A stretch of DNA of 64,000 nucleotides. Origin: Georgenia subflava. GTDB lineage: Bacteria; Actinomycetota; Actinomycetes; Actinomycetales; Actinomycetaceae. The position numbers and the translations under genes are program-made. Positions 16,204-26,092 of the stretch are shown here, piece after piece (within the stretch, counting starts at the first letter, position 1; every line of letters starts with the position of its first letter). The stretch covers positions 310,001 through 374,000 of the forward strand of contig NZ_VUKD01000003.1 in assembly GCF_009193155.1 (NCBI RefSeq), given 5' to 3'. A model generated the notes under the pieces. That model saw only the letters and a list, made by a program, of their open reading frames with translations. It was not told the origin of the DNA and made no database searches.

Positions 16204-16656
16204 TCAGGCCGACGGGCCCTCGTGGAGGGCGACCAGGGTGGCGAGGCGGCTCGCCTCGGCAGCCGCGCGTGCGCCGTCGGCCCGCTGGACGGCCATCACG
16301 GCGAGCGTGCCGCCGTCGGAGAGGTCCAGCTGGACCCAGGGCGAGCCGTCGCCGAAGTTCACCGAGACGATCTCGGCCCACTCCACCTCGCGGGTGTGCA
16401 CGAGGTTGCGGACGACGAGCCCCCGCTCCCCCGGCACGGCACGGACGCCGCCCTGGCGCCACAGGCCCCAGCAGATGCCGGCGGCGATCAGGACCGTTCC
16501 GAGCTGGTCTGCCGCGCCGAACGTGACGTTGGCCATCCGCGGCACGGCGATGACGATCACGATCGCCCCGACGACGGTGAGGACGCCCAGGACCAGCGTC
16601 ACCGCCCGGGCCGACCGGGGCCGGAACGGGGCGTGCAGGTCCTGGTAGTCGCTCAT
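16204..16656 (-). CDS. PH-domain membrane protein
   Basis: 150 aa. Two predicted membrane helices (about 19-38 and 50-66) precede a bacterial PH-like domain (about 70-140: GVRAVPGERGLVVRNLVHTREVEWAEIVSVNFGDGSPWVQLDL). Proteins of this type sit beside hisG in many actinobacteria; role unknown. ATG 16656 shares one base with the hisG stop (TGATG), indicating tight coupling. Confidence 0.85.
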   Translation of the reverse strand: MSDYQDLHAPFRPRSARAVTLVLGVLTVVGAIVIVIAVPRMANVTFGAADQLGTVLIAAGICWGLWRQGGVRAVPGERGLVVRNLVHTREVEWAEIVSVNFGDGSPWVQLDLSDGGTLAVMAVQRADGARAAAEASRLATLVALHEGPSA

Positions 16657-17501
16657 CAGAGGCGGCAGGCGTGGATGGAGGTGACGAGGATGGCCCGCGC
16701 GCCGACGTCGTAGAGCTCGTCCATGACCTTGTTCGTGACCTCGCGGCGGACCATCGCCCGGACCGCCACCCAGTTGCCGTCGTGCAGCGGGGAGACCGTC
16801 GGCGACTCCAGACCCGGGGTGATGGCGATCGCGCGCTCGGCGTGGGTGACCGGGACGTCGTAGTCCATGAGGACGTACTGCCGGGCCACGAGCACGCCCT
16901 GGACGCGCCGGTCGAGGACGTTCAGGCCGTTGGACACCTCGTGCCCGGCGGAGTGGATGAGCACGGCCTCGGAACGCAGGATCGGGTCGCCGAAGGTCTC
17001 CAGGCCAGCGGCCCGGAGCGTGGTGCCGGTCTCGACGACGTCGGCCACGAGGTCCGCGATGCCGAGGCGGACGGAGGACTCCACCGCCCCGTCGAGGTGG
17101 ACCACCTCGGCGTCGATGCCCCGGTCGGCGAGGTAGCTGCCCACCAGGACGTCGTAGCTCGTAGCGACCCGCTTGCCGGCGATCTGGTCGACGGAGGTGA
17201 TCTGGCCGGCCGGGGCGGCGAACCTGAAGGTGGAGCGGGCGAACCCGAGCCCGCGGTGCTCGACGGCCTCCACCCCGGAGTCCAGCAGCAGGTCACGGCC
17301 GGTGATGCCGACGTCCACGGTTCCGGAGCCGACGTAGACGGCGATGTCCCGCGGACGCAGGAAGAAGAACTCGACGTCGTTGGCGGGGTCCGGGAGCACG
17401 AGCTCGCGGTTGTCCCGGCGCTGGCGGTAGCCCGCCTCGGTGAGGAGCTGGGAGGCGGGCTCGGACAGGGAGCCCTTGTTGGGCACGGCGATACGCAGCA
17501 C
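16656..17501 (-). CDS. hisG: ATP phosphoribosyltransferase, long form
   Basis: Commits ATP and PRPP to histidine synthesis. 281 aa, the long form with a C-terminal regulatory domain (about 200-281), so no HisZ partner is required and histidine feedback is expected. [16 protein letters not shown] at the start, [11 protein letters not shown] and the PRPP loop [13 protein letters not shown] are visible. GTG 17501 has AGGAG about seven bases upstream. hisE lies 61 bases upstream, same strand. Confidence 0.96.
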   Translation of the reverse strand: MLRIAVPNKGSLSEPASQLLTEAGYRQRRDNRELVLPDPANDVEFFFLRPRDIAVYVGSGTVDVGITGRDLLLDSGVEAVEHRGLGFARSTFRFAAPAGQITSVDQIAGKRVATSYDVLVGSYLADRGIDAEVVHLDGAVESSVRLGIADLVADVVETGTTLRAAGLETFGDPILRSEAVLIHSAGHEVSNGLNVLDRRVQGVLVARQYVLMDYDVPVTHAERAIAITPGLESPTVSPLHDGNWVAVRAMVRREVTNKVMDELYDVGARAILVTSIHACRL

Positions 17502-17562
17502 TGCTAGCTCCTGGGGCGCGGGGCAGGGTCGGACGGGACGGGGCGTACTACAGCGGCGGTGG

Positions 17563-17826
17563 TCACAGGTGGCGGTAGACGTCCTCGAGCGTGAGCCCGC
17601 GCGCGACCATCATCACCTGCAGGTGGTAGAGGAGCTGGCTGATCTCCTCCGCCGCGGCCTCGTCGGACTCGTGCTCGGCGGCCATCCAGACCTCGGCGGC
17701 CTCCTCCACGACCTTCTTGCCGATGGCGTGGATCCCCGCGTCGAGCTGTGCGACAGTGCCCGAACCCTCGGGACGGGTGGCGGCCTTGTGCTGCAGCTCG
17801 GCGAAGAGCTCCTCGAACGACTTCAC
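17563..17826 (-). CDS. hisE: Phosphoribosyl-ATP pyrophosphatase
   Basis: 87-aa MazG-fold enzyme for the second histidine step. It has the acidic metal motif [16 protein letters not shown] with a later [14 protein letters not shown] helix. GTG 17826 is the start and the gene begins only ten bases after the ribY stop, so it is probably on the FMN-riboswitch transcript as well as feeding hisG downstream. Confidence 0.95.
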   Translation of the reverse strand: MKSFEELFAELQHKAATRPEGSGTVAQLDAGIHAIGKKVVEEAAEVWMAAEHESDEAAAEEISQLLYHLQVMMVARGLTLEDVYRHL

Positions 17827-17836
17827 GCGGGCCAGC

Positions 17837-18904
17837 CTAGTTGTTCCCGGCGGGCAGGAACTGGTCGGTCCAGGCGCTGGCCGGGTCGACGTCGCCCTCG
17901 AGCAGGCCGTGCTCGTCCAGCAGCTCGACCATCGCCGTCCAGGTGTCGGGGCTGTGGGTCCCGAGCTCGGCGCCGCTGCCGTACAGGGGGACGGTGGCCT
18001 CCAACGTCGCCAGCGCGGCGGCCTGGGCGTCCGCGCGGCCGAGGTCGGGCACGTGCGCCGCGGAGAGCTCGACGGCGGCCTGCGGGTCGTCGACGACGTC
18101 CTGGACGCCGCGCAGGGTCGCCTCGACCATCGCGGCGACGGCGTCGGGCTGCTCCTCCGCGGTGCCGTCGAGTACCCCGAGGCTGATGCCGACCAGCGGC
18201 GCGTCGCCGTCGGCGACCGGGATGCTGCGCACCTCGAGGCCGGCGGCGTCGAAGCGGACGGCGTCGTTGTTGACGAAGCCCATCACCGCGTCGACGTGCC
18301 CGGCGGTCAGTGCTGCCTGCTGGGTGTAGCCGATGTGCTCGACCTGGACGTCGTCCTCGGTGAGACCGGCGTCGCCGAGGAGGGCGAGCAGCCCGAAGTA
18401 GGTCTCCCCGAACGGCCCCGGGATGCCGACGGTGCGGCCGGCAAGGTCCTCGGCGGCCTCGATGTCGGAGTCTGCCGGCACGATCAGGGCCACCGGGTAC
18501 TCCTGGTAGAGGGTGGCGATTGACTTCAGCGGGACGTCCTGGGAGCGGGCCTGCAGCATCTCGTCGCCGCCGGCGACGACCACGTCCTCCTCGCCGCCGG
18601 CGACGGCCGTGAACAGGCCCTCGCTGGCGCCGTGGTGACGCAGGGTGACGTCGACGCCCGCGTCGTCGTAGTAGCCCTTCTCGAGGGCCACGTAGAAGGG
18701 GGCGAACTGGATGTCGGGTGTGTAGGTCAGGCCGATGGTCAGCTCGGCCGCGGGCGCCTCCGGACCCGGGTCCGAGCCAGTCGTGCCGTCTCCCGGGGCC
18801 GGGGCGGTGGCACCCGTGGTGGGGGTGCCCTCGGACCCGGCGGCGCAGGCGGCAAGGGTGAGGACACCGGCCGAGAGGACGGCGAGGCGGCGGAGGTAGG
18901 ACAT
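17837..18904 (-). CDS. ribY: Predicted riboflavin/flavin-precursor-binding lipoprotein RibY
   Basis: 355-aa NMT1/THI5-like periplasmic-type binding lipoprotein. A signal peptide with lipobox LAAC (Cys20) is followed by a Thr/Gly/Pro linker and then the binding domain (about 55-350: [50 protein letters not shown]). This family includes thiamin-precursor (ThiY) and riboflavin (RibY) binders. The FMN aptamer upstream of the unit, not a TPP aptamer, points to a flavin ligand. AAGGAG precedes ATG 18904. It starts 17 bases after ribX. Ligand is inferred. Confidence 0.82.
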   Translation of the reverse strand: MSYLRRLAVLSAGVLTLAACAAGSEGTPTTGATAPAPGDGTTGSDPGPEAPAAELTIGLTYTPDIQFAPFYVALEKGYYDDAGVDVTLRHHGASEGLFTAVAGGEEDVVVAGGDEMLQARSQDVPLKSIATLYQEYPVALIVPADSDIEAAEDLAGRTVGIPGPFGETYFGLLALLGDAGLTEDDVQVEHIGYTQQAALTAGHVDAVMGFVNNDAVRFDAAGLEVRSIPVADGDAPLVGISLGVLDGTAEEQPDAVAAMVEATLRGVQDVVDDPQAAVELSAAHVPDLGRADAQAAALATLEATVPLYGSGAELGTHSPDTWTAMVELLDEHGLLEGDVDPASAWTDQFLPAGNN

Positions 18905-18920
18905 GGTGCTCCTTCGAGGG

Positions 18921-19745
18921 TCAGCGCTGCTCGAGGCGGCGCTCGATGAGGTTCAGGACGCCGTAGACGGTCATGGCCAGGACGCACAGGACGACCAGGG
19001 CGGAGAACAGGCCGGTGGTGTCGGCGGAGTCGGCGCGCGTCGCCACGAGCATCCCGAGGCCCTGCCCGCCCATGACGAACTCGCCGACGACGGCGCCGGT
19101 GACCGAGAGGGTGAAGCCGTTGCGCAGGCCGGTCAGCAGGCTCGGCAGGGCTAGCGGGAGCTCGATGTGGCGCAGGAGGTCCCAGCCGCTCGCGCCGTCG
19201 AGCCGGGCGGCGTCGACGACGTCGGGGTCCAGGGTCCGCAGGCCGAGGACCGTGGCGAGCAGGATCGGGAAGAAGACGAGCAGAGCGCACAGCACGACGA
19301 TCGGGACGAGGCCGTACCCGATCCAGAGCATGAGCAGCGGGGCGAGCGCGACCGCCGGGACGGCCTGCGAGGCTGCGATGTAGGGCTCGAGCGCCGCGGA
19401 CGCGCGGTGGCTGCGGAAGACGAGATAGCCCAGGGGCAGGGCGACGACGGCCCCCACGAGGCAGCCCAGGGCCGCCTCGACGAGGGTCGGCAGGACGAAG
19501 CCGAGCAGGCCGCCGGTCGCCAGGTCTTCGCCCAGGCGCACGGCTACCGCCGTCGGCGCGGGGAGGAAGAACGCCGGGACGGCACCGGAGCGGGCGACCA
19601 CCTCCCAGACGATCAGCCCGACGAGGCCGAGCAGCAGCGGTGCGGCGACCCGGCGGGGCGCGCGGTGGGGCCGGGCCAGCCGGCTGGGCGCAGGGGTGGG
19701 CAGCATCGTCGCGGTCGCGTCACGATGCTCGACGTCGGTGCTCAT
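18921..19745 (-). CDS. ribX: Predicted riboflavin ABC-type permease RibX
   Basis: 274-aa ABC importer permease with about six membrane helices. The cytoplasmic EAA-type loop is clear (about 178-200: VVDAARLDGASGWDLLRHIELP), so it should bind an ATPase, but no ATPase gene is nearby. Similar RibX permeases described behind FMN riboswitches also travel with only RibY. ATG 19745 has a strong GGGAGGG about eight bases upstream. An FMN riboswitch ends 95 bases upstream, and a 6-bp hairpin (CACGGC/GCCGTG, 19786-19803) lies in between. Importer direction and substrate are inferred. Confidence 0.85.
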   Translation of the reverse strand: MSTDVEHRDATATMLPTPAPSRLARPHRAPRRVAAPLLLGLVGLIVWEVVARSGAVPAFFLPAPTAVAVRLGEDLATGGLLGFVLPTLVEAALGCLVGAVVALPLGYLVFRSHRASAALEPYIAASQAVPAVALAPLLMLWIGYGLVPIVVLCALLVFFPILLATVLGLRTLDPDVVDAARLDGASGWDLLRHIELPLALPSLLTGLRNGFTLSVTGAVVGEFVMGGQGLGMLVATRADSADTTGLFSALVVLCVLAMTVYGVLNLIERRLEQR

Positions 19746-19839
19746 CTCGTCCCTCCCGGTCGGCACGCTGACCGGGGGCGACGGGCACGGCCGAAAAGCC
19801 GTGGCTCGCGCTCGGCGACGCACCGCAGGGGTGCGCGCC

Positions 19840-19970
19840 GCGTGCTTCCTCCCATCCGGACTATTACCGTCGGTCCTGGAGTTCCACCAGGTCAACCGGC
19901 ACCTTGCGGTGCGCGGCTCGCGGACTGTCACCGCCGGTTCGGACTCTCACCGACCCCGGAGCACGTGCTT
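19840..19970 (-). promoter_or_regulatory. FMN riboswitch of the ribXY transporter unit
   Basis: Full RFN element on the minus strand: GGGGTCGGTGAGAGTCCGAA, CCGGCGGTGACAGTCCGCGA, a variable arm (CCGCACCGCAAGGTGCCGG), GGTTGACCTGGTGGAACTCC, then CCGACGGTAATAGTCCGGAT and GGGAGGAAGCACG. It is close to the ribD element but differs in the variable arm. High FMN should shut the transporter off. Confidence 0.96.
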
Positions 19971-19981
19971 GCTACCCGGGC

Positions 19982-19987
19982 ATCATA
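19982..19987 (-). promoter_or_regulatory. -10 box for the ribXY transcript
   Basis: TATGAT read on the minus strand, five of six bases matching TATAAT and rare in this GC context. It is 12 bases upstream of riboswitch stem P1, so the transcript would begin just before the aptamer. No -35 is recognisable. Confidence 0.6.
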
Positions 19988-20029
19988 ACGCGCGGCGCGT
20001 GCGGAGGCGGGGCGGCCGGCGGTGAGGTC

Positions 20030-20100
20030 GGCCACCGGCTGTGGTCAGTGAGCCACCGCGGCTGCTCAGGGGGCAGCCACCGCCTGTGCTCGGGTCAGCC
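20030..20100. repeat. Roughly 22-25 bp repeats over the putP stop codon
   Basis: GCCACCG-C-TGTGGTCAGTGA-like blocks occur three times (about 20030-20100). Each carries TCA, the complement of TGA, and the last unit contains the putP stop at 20095-20097. The rest of the 19746-20094 gap is the riboswitch and its promoter. Confidence 0.6.
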
Positions 20101-21606
20101 GCGCGGGACGTCCGCGGTGCTCTTGCTGCCCGAGGTCATGATCCGCATCGTCTCGTCGAACTCGGCGGTGACGTCCGAGCTGGCCCGGTGCGTCAGCTTG
20201 CTGATGATGATGGCGAGGACCAGGTTGACCACGAAGCCGGGGAGGATCTCGTAGAGGTCGAAGATGCCGCCGTCGATGTTGCCCCACACACCGACGGTGA
20301 TGGCGCCGGCGACCATGCCGGTCAGGGCGCCAGCGGCGCTGAGTCCACGCCAGTAGAGCGAGAGGATGACGGTCGGGCCGAACGCGGCGCCGAAACCGGC
20401 CCAGGCGAAGGCGACGAGCCCCAGGATGGTGTCGTTCTGCGTCCAGGCCATCGCGCCGGCGACGAGGGAGATGACGAGCACGGCGGCACGGCCGAGCATG
20501 ACCTCCTGGCGGTCCGTCGCGCGTCGCTTCAGAACAGCCTTGAAGAGGTCCTCCACGAGAGCCGACGCGCTGACGATGAGCTGTGACGAGATCGTGCTCA
20601 TGATCGCGGCCAGGACGGCGGCGAGGATGAAGCCGGCGATCAGGGGGTGGAAGAGGATCTCGCCGAGGACGAGGAAGATCGTCTCCGGGTCCTCGAGCGC
20701 GATCCCGTTCTGCTGGACGTAGGCGATGCCGACGAGAGCGGTGGCGATCGCACCGCCGACCGCGAGGATCATCCAGCCGATGCCGATGCGGCGGGCAGAC
20801 TTGGCCTCCTCCACGGACCGCAGCGCCATGAACCGCACGATGATGTGCGGCTGGCCGAAGTAGCCCAGGCCCCACGCGAGGGCGGAGACGACGACGATCG
20901 CGCTCGTACCGGCACCGAGCATCCGGAGGAGGGCCGGGTCGACGTCGCGGATCGTGGCCGCGGCCTCACCGGGACCACCGACGGCGAAGACCCCGACCAG
21001 CGGGACGGCGATCAGGGCGAGGAACATCATCGTGCCCTGGACGAAGTCGGTGTAGCTCGCGGCGAGGAACCCGCCGCCGAGGCTGTACAGGACGGTGACG
21101 CCGGCGACGATCAGCATGCCCGTGCGGTAGTCCATCCCGAATGAGCTCTCGGCGAACACCCCGCCGGCGACCATCCCGGAGGAGACGTAGAACGTGAAGA
21201 AGACGAGGATGATGATCCCGGCCGCGATGCGCAGGAGCCGGGACCTGTCGCGCAGCCGGTTCTCGAAGAAGCTGGGGATGGTGATCGAGTTCGCCGAGAC
21301 CTGGGTGTAGACGCGTAGTCGCGGCGCGATGAACAGCCAGTTCAGCCACGCGCCGATCGTCAGGCCGACGGCGATCCAGGCCTCCACGAGACCTGTCGCG
21401 TAGATCGCACCGGGAAGGCCCATGAGGAGCCAGCCGGACATGTCCGACGCTCCGGCGCTCAGCGCGGCGACCGCTGGCGGGAGGCCGCGACCGCCCAGCA
21501 TGTACTCGTCGAGCGAGTTGTTCTTCCTGACGAAGTACCAGCCGATGCCCAACATGGCGGCGAAGTAGATGATCAGAGCGAGGATGTTAAACGCCTGGTC
21601 GCTCAC
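20095..21606 (-). CDS. putP: Sodium/proline symporter (SSS family)
   Basis: 503-aa Na+-coupled solute symporter with about 13 membrane helices. The N-terminal block LDEYMLGGRGLPPAVAALSA followed by GASDMSGWLLMGLPGA closely matches PutP, so proline is the likely substrate. GTG 21606 is chosen because helix 1 then begins at residue 6 as in known PutP; an in-frame ATG at 21726 would add a 40-residue Pro/Arg-rich leader that starts in a repeat array. No convincing Shine-Dalgarno is seen. Adjacent rpe and ribXY have no obvious functional link to it. Confidence 0.85.
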   Translation of the reverse strand: MSDQAFNILALIIYFAAMLGIGWYFVRKNNSLDEYMLGGRGLPPAVAALSAGASDMSGWLLMGLPGAIYATGLVEAWIAVGLTIGAWLNWLFIAPRLRVYTQVSANSITIPSFFENRLRDRSRLLRIAAGIIILVFFTFYVSSGMVAGGVFAESSFGMDYRTGMLIVAGVTVLYSLGGGFLAASYTDFVQGTMMFLALIAVPLVGVFAVGGPGEAAATIRDVDPALLRMLGAGTSAIVVVSALAWGLGYFGQPHIIVRFMALRSVEEAKSARRIGIGWMILAVGGAIATALVGIAYVQQNGIALEDPETIFLVLGEILFHPLIAGFILAAVLAAIMSTISSQLIVSASALVEDLFKAVLKRRATDRQEVMLGRAAVLVISLVAGAMAWTQNDTILGLVAFAWAGFGAAFGPTVILSLYWRGLSAAGALTGMVAGAITVGVWGNIDGGIFDLYEILPGFVVNLVLAIIISKLTHRASSDVTAEFDETMRIMTSGSKSTADVPRG

Positions 21607-21695
21607 GGGAGTGCCGTTCTCTAGGGTGCCTGGATCCTCAGCACGGTACTCCACGCGTCCGGAACGGCCTGATCTGTCCGCTTCAGGGGCGGCGG

Positions 21696-21785
21696 GGTCG
21701 GGCCGCGACGGGGGCGGCGAGGTCATGCCGCGACGGGGACCGCGTGGTCATGCCGCGACGGGGGCGGCGAGGTCATGCCACGACG
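21696..21785. repeat. 25-bp tandem repeats between putP and rpe
   Basis: Unit GGTCATGCCGCGACGGGGGC plus GGCGA; copies start at 21696 (degenerate), 21721, 21746 and 21771 (partial). The 306-bp gap 21607-21912 shows no supportable gene. Confidence 0.75.
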
Positions 21786-21912
21786 GTCTGCGCTCTGGGA
21801 GCGGCAACGTCAGGCCACAGCGATCGTCCGTTACGGGGCGGGCCGAGCCGTGGCGCTCAGTCCGCTCCAGGTAGCGCGGAACGGGCCGAGCAGACTCGGG
21901 GGCTGTGTGGGA

Positions 21913-22578
21913 TCAGTGCCTGTGGGCCTCGGTCGCGAGACTTCGCAGAGCGTCGACCTCCGCCGCGGCGTCGTCCGCCTTGTAGACGGCGGACCCGGCG
22001 ACGAAGACGTTGGCGCCGGCGTCGGCGGCGCGTTCGACGGTGTCGCGGGAGACCCCGCCGTCCACCTGGAGCCACACGTCCAGCCCGGCGGCCGAGATCG
22101 CCTCGCGGGTGCGCGTGATCTTCGGCAAGGTCCCATCGATGAAGGACTGGCCACCGAAGCCGGGCTCGACGGTCATCACCAAGATCATGTCGAACTCGGG
22201 GAGGAGGTCCAGGTACGGCTCGATGGGGGTCGCGGGGCGCAGGGCGAGGCCCGCGCGCGAGCCCTGGGCTCGGAGGTCGCGCGCCAGCTTGACCGGTGCC
22301 GTGGCGGCCTCGGCGTGGAAGGTGACCGAGGCACATCCGGCCTCGGCGTAGGCCGGGGCCCAACGGTCGGGATCCTCGATCATGAGGTGTGCGTCGACCG
22401 GCACGGGGCTGACCCGCAGGATCGACTCCACCACGGGCAGACCCAGTGACAGGTTGGGCACGAAGTGGTTGTCCATGACGTCCACGTGCGCGTAGTCCGC
22501 GCCGGCAATCTTCGCCAGCTCCCCGCGCAGGTCGGAGAAGTCGGAGTTGAGGATGCTGGGCGAGATGACGATGCTCAC
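21913..22578 (-). CDS. rpe: Ribulose-phosphate 3-epimerase
   Basis: Interconverts ribulose 5-phosphate and xylulose 5-phosphate; ribulose 5-phosphate is also the substrate of RibB encoded in this window. 221 aa: [17 protein letters not shown], the metal motif [39 protein letters not shown] and [12 protein letters not shown] 22578 gives the family-normal start. Lies between rsmB and the putP/ribXY segment on the minus strand. Confidence 0.96.
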   Translation of the reverse strand: MSIVISPSILNSDFSDLRGELAKIAGADYAHVDVMDNHFVPNLSLGLPVVESILRVSPVPVDAHLMIEDPDRWAPAYAEAGCASVTFHAEAATAPVKLARDLRAQGSRAGLALRPATPIEPYLDLLPEFDMILVMTVEPGFGGQSFIDGTLPKITRTREAISAAGLDVWLQVDGGVSRDTVERAADAGANVFVAGSAVYKADDAAAEVDALRSLATEAHRH

Positions 22579-22704
22579 GCACGCCAGCCTACTGGGACGA
22601 CGTGCGCCTGCCCGGGGACGGCGGCTCACCGGTGGCGCAACGACCTGGGGTTTCCGAAGGTGGTGGGCCGCCCGCTGGGCGCCTGACGAGGCGGGTCACC
22701 CGCT

Positions 22705-22885
22705 CGTCGGGTATGGGGCGGCCTGTCCCGCTGGTCACGGACGGGGCGGGCTGTCCCGCGGGTCGCGGACGGGGCGGGCAGCGCCTTGCTGGTCGCGGAC
22801 GGGGCGGGCAGCGCCTTGCTGGTCGCGGACGGGGCGGGCCGCCATGCTGGTCGCGAGGCGGCAGCCTTGCTGGGCGAGCGCAGGG
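22705..22885. repeat. 28-30 bp tandem repeats downstream of rsmB
   Basis: Unit ACGGGGCGGGCAGCGCCTTG plus CTGGTCGCGG; copies begin at 22741, 22769, 22799 and 22829, with a diverged copy before them. The 347-bp gap 22579-22925 holds nothing else I can support. Confidence 0.85.
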
Positions 22886-22925
22886 CGCCCCGCTCGAGGG
22901 GAGCTCCGGCCTCCACCCGATGTGG

Positions 22926-24557
22926 TCAGGAGCTGGTCCGGCGCAGCAGCGCCAGGAACATCGCGTCGGTGCCGTGCAGGTGCGGCCAGAGCTGGACGAA
23001 CGGGCCGTCACCGAGACCTGGCGGGGGTTCGAGTGCCAGCGAGCTCACGACGGCGACGGCGTCGATCAGCTCGACGTCGTCCCGGTGCCGGAGCGTGTCC
23101 TCGACCACGGCTCGTGTCTCGGCGACGTGCGGGGAGCAGGTGACATAGGCGACCACTCCCCCGACACGGGTGGCGCTCAGCGCGGCGTCGAGGAGGTCGC
23201 GCTGGAGCGGGCCGAGCTGCGCCAGGTCGGCGAGGCTGCGCCGCCAACGAGACTCCGGCCGGCGTCGTAGCGCCCCCAGCCCGGTGCACGGCGCGTCGAC
23301 CATGACGCGGTCGAAGGGTCCCTGGCCCGCGTCGGCGATCTCCCGTCCGTCGCCGGTGCGGACCTCGACCGTTCCCGCCGGGACGGCCGCCACGGAGCTG
23401 CGCACCAACCGGGCCCGGTGCGGAGCGACCTCGTTGGCGAGGAGGTGCGCGCCGCGTTCGTGTGCCAGCGCACCCAGCAGGGCAGCCTTGCCGCCAGGCC
23501 CGGCGCACAGGTCGAGCCACCGTGCGTCTGGGGACGCCGAAGCGGCGTCGTGGGGTCCGAGCGGCGCGGCGTCGTCACGACGGAGCGGTGCGCCGTCGTC
23601 GACGCCTCGCGACTCGATGTCTTCGGGGCCGAGCCGTGACGCGCTAGGACCGAGCAGTGCGGCGGCGAGCGCAAGGGCGACGAGCTGGGAGCCCTCGTCC
23701 TGGACTCCTGCCGCGGCGCGCCGCACCGACGGCAGCCGTGCCGGGTCGCCCCCGACCGTGAGCAGCGCGTAGGGCGACCAACGACCGCGCGCAGGCGGCT
23801 CGCCCGACTCGTTCTCGATCTCGGTGGCGAGACGTGCGGGTTCTACCAGTCCCGGTCGGGCCACGAGCGTCACCCTCGGAGCGAGGTTGTTCGCGGCCAG
23901 CACGTCGGGCAGCTCGGCGGCCGGGCGGTCGTTCGCGAGCAGCGACTGCCGGAAAGCGCGGACGATCCACTCGGGGTGGGACGCGGTGGCCGCGAGGCGG
24001 GCGACGTCGTCCCCAGATCCGCCGACCTCCTCGAGCCACTGCTCGGGCGATCGCCGGGCCACCGCCCGCAGGACGGCGTTGACGAGTCCGGAGGGGCCCT
24101 GCCCGGTGACGGAGCGCGCGAGGCTCACGGTCTCGGACACGGCGGCGTGGGTGGGCACCCGCATGCCGAGGAGCTGATGAGTGCCCAGGCGCAGGAGATC
24201 GAGCACCTCGGGGTCGAGCTGGTCGAGCGGGCGGCCGTTGGTGCACCGGGCGATCACGGCGTCGTACCGTCCACGCAGGCGCAGGGTGCCGTAGGTGAGC
24301 TCGGTGGCGAAGGCGGCGTCTCGGCCGACGATGCCGCGCTCGCGCAGGAGCGGGGGCAGGACGAGGTTGGCGTAGGCGTCGGAGGCGGCGACCTGCCGGA
24401 GCACCTCGTAGGCCGCCTCTCGTGGCGCGTCCGGCTTCTCGCGGCGGGGCCGGTAGCCCGGCCGGCGTCGTGGTGCGCCGCTGCGGGTGCCTCGTCCGCC
24501 GTCGCCCCCTCGTCCGTCACCTGAACGGCCGCGTGCGTCTCCGCGCTCCGCTCTCAC
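22926..24557 (-). CDS. rsmB: 16S rRNA (cytosine-967-C5) methyltransferase
   Basis: 543 aa. An RG-rich N-terminal extension (about 1-37: repeated GRG, GDG, RRR) precedes a NusB-like RNA-binding domain (about 40-180) and the SAM-dependent methyltransferase core with [14 protein letters not shown] (motif I), [21 protein letters not shown] and [10 protein letters not shown], the two catalytic Cys. A low-complexity insertion of about 35 residues ([20 protein letters not shown] region) sits just before motif I. GTG 24557 overlaps the fmt stop as GTGA. Confidence 0.94.
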   Translation of the reverse strand: MRAERGDARGRSGDGRGGDGGRGTRSGAPRRRPGYRPRREKPDAPREAAYEVLRQVAASDAYANLVLPPLLRERGIVGRDAAFATELTYGTLRLRGRYDAVIARCTNGRPLDQLDPEVLDLLRLGTHQLLGMRVPTHAAVSETVSLARSVTGQGPSGLVNAVLRAVARRSPEQWLEEVGGSGDDVARLAATASHPEWIVRAFRQSLLANDRPAAELPDVLAANNLAPRVTLVARPGLVEPARLATEIENESGEPPARGRWSPYALLTVGGDPARLPSVRRAAAGVQDEGSQLVALALAAALLGPSASRLGPEDIESRGVDDGAPLRRDDAAPLGPHDAASASPDARWLDLCAGPGGKAALLGALAHERGAHLLANEVAPHRARLVRSSVAAVPAGTVEVRTGDGREIADAGQGPFDRVMVDAPCTGLGALRRRPESRWRRSLADLAQLGPLQRDLLDAALSATRVGGVVAYVTCSPHVAETRAVVEDTLRHRDDVELIDAVAVVSSLALEPPPGLGDGPFVQLWPHLHGTDAMFLALLRRTSS

Positions 24558-25492
24558 GACTGTGTGCCCAGGACCGTGGTGTCGTCGAGCCGTGCGCCGC
24601 GGGCCCAGGCCTCGGCCGGCATCCAGCTCTTCCCGGCCGGGGCGACCTCGCCGAGAACGACGGCGTGTGAACCGGTGCCGACGAGCACCTCGTGCTTGCT
24701 GGCTCGCACCTGACCGGGAGCGAGGTCCGTGACCTCGCTGCGCACGGTCACCGGGCGAAGCTTCAGCCGGGCGCCGTCGGGAAGAGTGGTCCAGGCGCCG
24801 GGCGCGGGGGTGCAGCCGCGAACGAGCCGGTCGATCGCGAGGGCAGGGTCGGCCCACCGCACGGCGGCGTCCACCACCTCGAGCTTCGGCGCCAGACTGA
24901 CTCCCTCCGTAGCCTGTGGCTGGGGTCTGGCGCTCCCCTCGGCGATGGCGTCGAGCACGGCGATCATCAGCCCGGCGCCCGACTCGGACAGGCGGCCCAG
25001 CAGATCGCCGGAGGTGTCGCGGGGACGGACGGCTTCGGTGAGGGTGCCGTAGACGGGCCCGGTGTCCAGCCCGGCCTCGAGCTGGAAGACGCTCGCCCCG
25101 GTGATCTCGTCGCCGGCGATGACCGCGCGCTGGACCGGCGCTGCGCCGCGCCACGCGGGCAGCAGGGAGAAGTGGAGGTTGACCCAGCCGTGGGTCGGCA
25201 GCTCGAGCAGGTGAGCAGGGACCAGACCGCCGTACGCGACGATCGGGGCGACGTCGATCTCCAGCGCGGCCAGCTGCTCGGCGACTCCGTCCTCACGGAG
25301 ACTGCGCGGCGTCAGGACCTCGATCCCCTCGGTGCGGGCGAGCTCTGCCACCGGGCTCGGGTGAAGGGTGCGACCGCGTCCCCTCCGGGCGTCGGGCCGG
25401 GTGAGTACGGCGACGACCTCGTGCTGGGAGGCGAGCAGGGCCTGGAGGGTGGGCAGGGCCACCTCGGGGGTCCCGGCGAAGAGCAGACGCAT
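24554..25492 (-). CDS. fmt: Methionyl-tRNA formyltransferase
   Basis: Formylates initiator Met-tRNA. 312 aa, standard length. [19 protein letters not shown] at the start, then the catalytic [20 protein letters not shown] and [18 protein letters not shown], with the C-terminal OB-like domain from about 205. ATG 25492. First gene of the fmt-rsmB-rpe run; divergent from the DUF222 gene. Confidence 0.96.
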   Translation of the reverse strand: MRLLFAGTPEVALPTLQALLASQHEVVAVLTRPDARRGRGRTLHPSPVAELARTEGIEVLTPRSLREDGVAEQLAALEIDVAPIVAYGGLVPAHLLELPTHGWVNLHFSLLPAWRGAAPVQRAVIAGDEITGASVFQLEAGLDTGPVYGTLTEAVRPRDTSGDLLGRLSESGAGLMIAVLDAIAEGSARPQPQATEGVSLAPKLEVVDAAVRWADPALAIDRLVRGCTPAPGAWTTLPDGARLKLRPVTVRSEVTDLAPGQVRASKHEVLVGTGSHAVVLGEVAPAGKSWMPAEAWARGARLDDTTVLGTQS

Positions 25493-25660
25493 GGTGCTCG
25501 AGTCTATGCGGTGCCTGCCGCGGAGGCCGTGCCGGAACTGTGGCCTGCGAGCTACGTAGCCCAGGAGCTACTACCGGATGCGTCGTGGGCGGCAGGCCCG
25601 CACGCTGGAGAGCTCCGCGCCTCGCCCCAGGCGATGTTATGGCCACGCCCGTCAGGCGTC

Positions 25661-26092
25661 GACGCTTCGGCCCCCAGCCCAGGACCATGAGCGAGATTCC
25701 CACAGCCTTGACGCCGGACGAAGTGGATGTCGTACCCCTCGGATAGTGTCCGAACAACAGTCCAACGAGGTGCTGGAGGGGGTGGGTGCGATGGCACAGC
25801 CGAGCAAGCCGGTTCGTTCGGGCGTTGCGGAACAGTCGTCGCCGATCGCCCTGGTCGTGGAGGTGCGGACGGCGACGACGCTTCGGCCCCCAGCCCAGGA
25901 CCATGAGCGAGATTCCCACAGCCTTGACGCCGGACGAAGTGGATGTCGTACCCCTCGGATAGTGTCCGAACAACAGTCCAACGAGGTGCTGGAGGGGGTG
26001 GGTGCGATGGCACAGCCGAGCAAGCCGGTTCGTTCGGGCGTTGCGGAACAGTCGTCGCCGCTCGCCCTGGTCGAGGAGGTGCGGACGGCGTC
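25661..26092. repeat. 216-bp tandem duplication at the 5' end of the DUF222/HNH gene
   Basis: Copy 1 is 25661-25876 and copy 2 is 25877-26092, with only about three mismatches, all in the last 40 bases. Each copy includes a TTGACG box, GGATAGTGTCC, GGAGGGGG and an ATG (25791 and 26007). 216 is divisible by three and no stop intervenes, so both ATGs are in frame. The rest of 25493-25660 has no supportable gene. Confidence 0.95.

Noticed and set aside
19840-19970. TPP riboswitch, suggested by the NMT1/THI5-like binding protein
   Set aside because: The conserved blocks are those of the FMN element (GGTGACAGTCCGC, GGTGGAACTCC, AGTCCGGATGGGAGGA) and there is no THI-box CTGAGA/ACCTGA core.
22705-22885. 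Possible CRISPR array
   Set aside because: Units are directly adjacent without unique spacers and no cas gene is near. The same holds for the arrays at 9001, 35611 and 57251.
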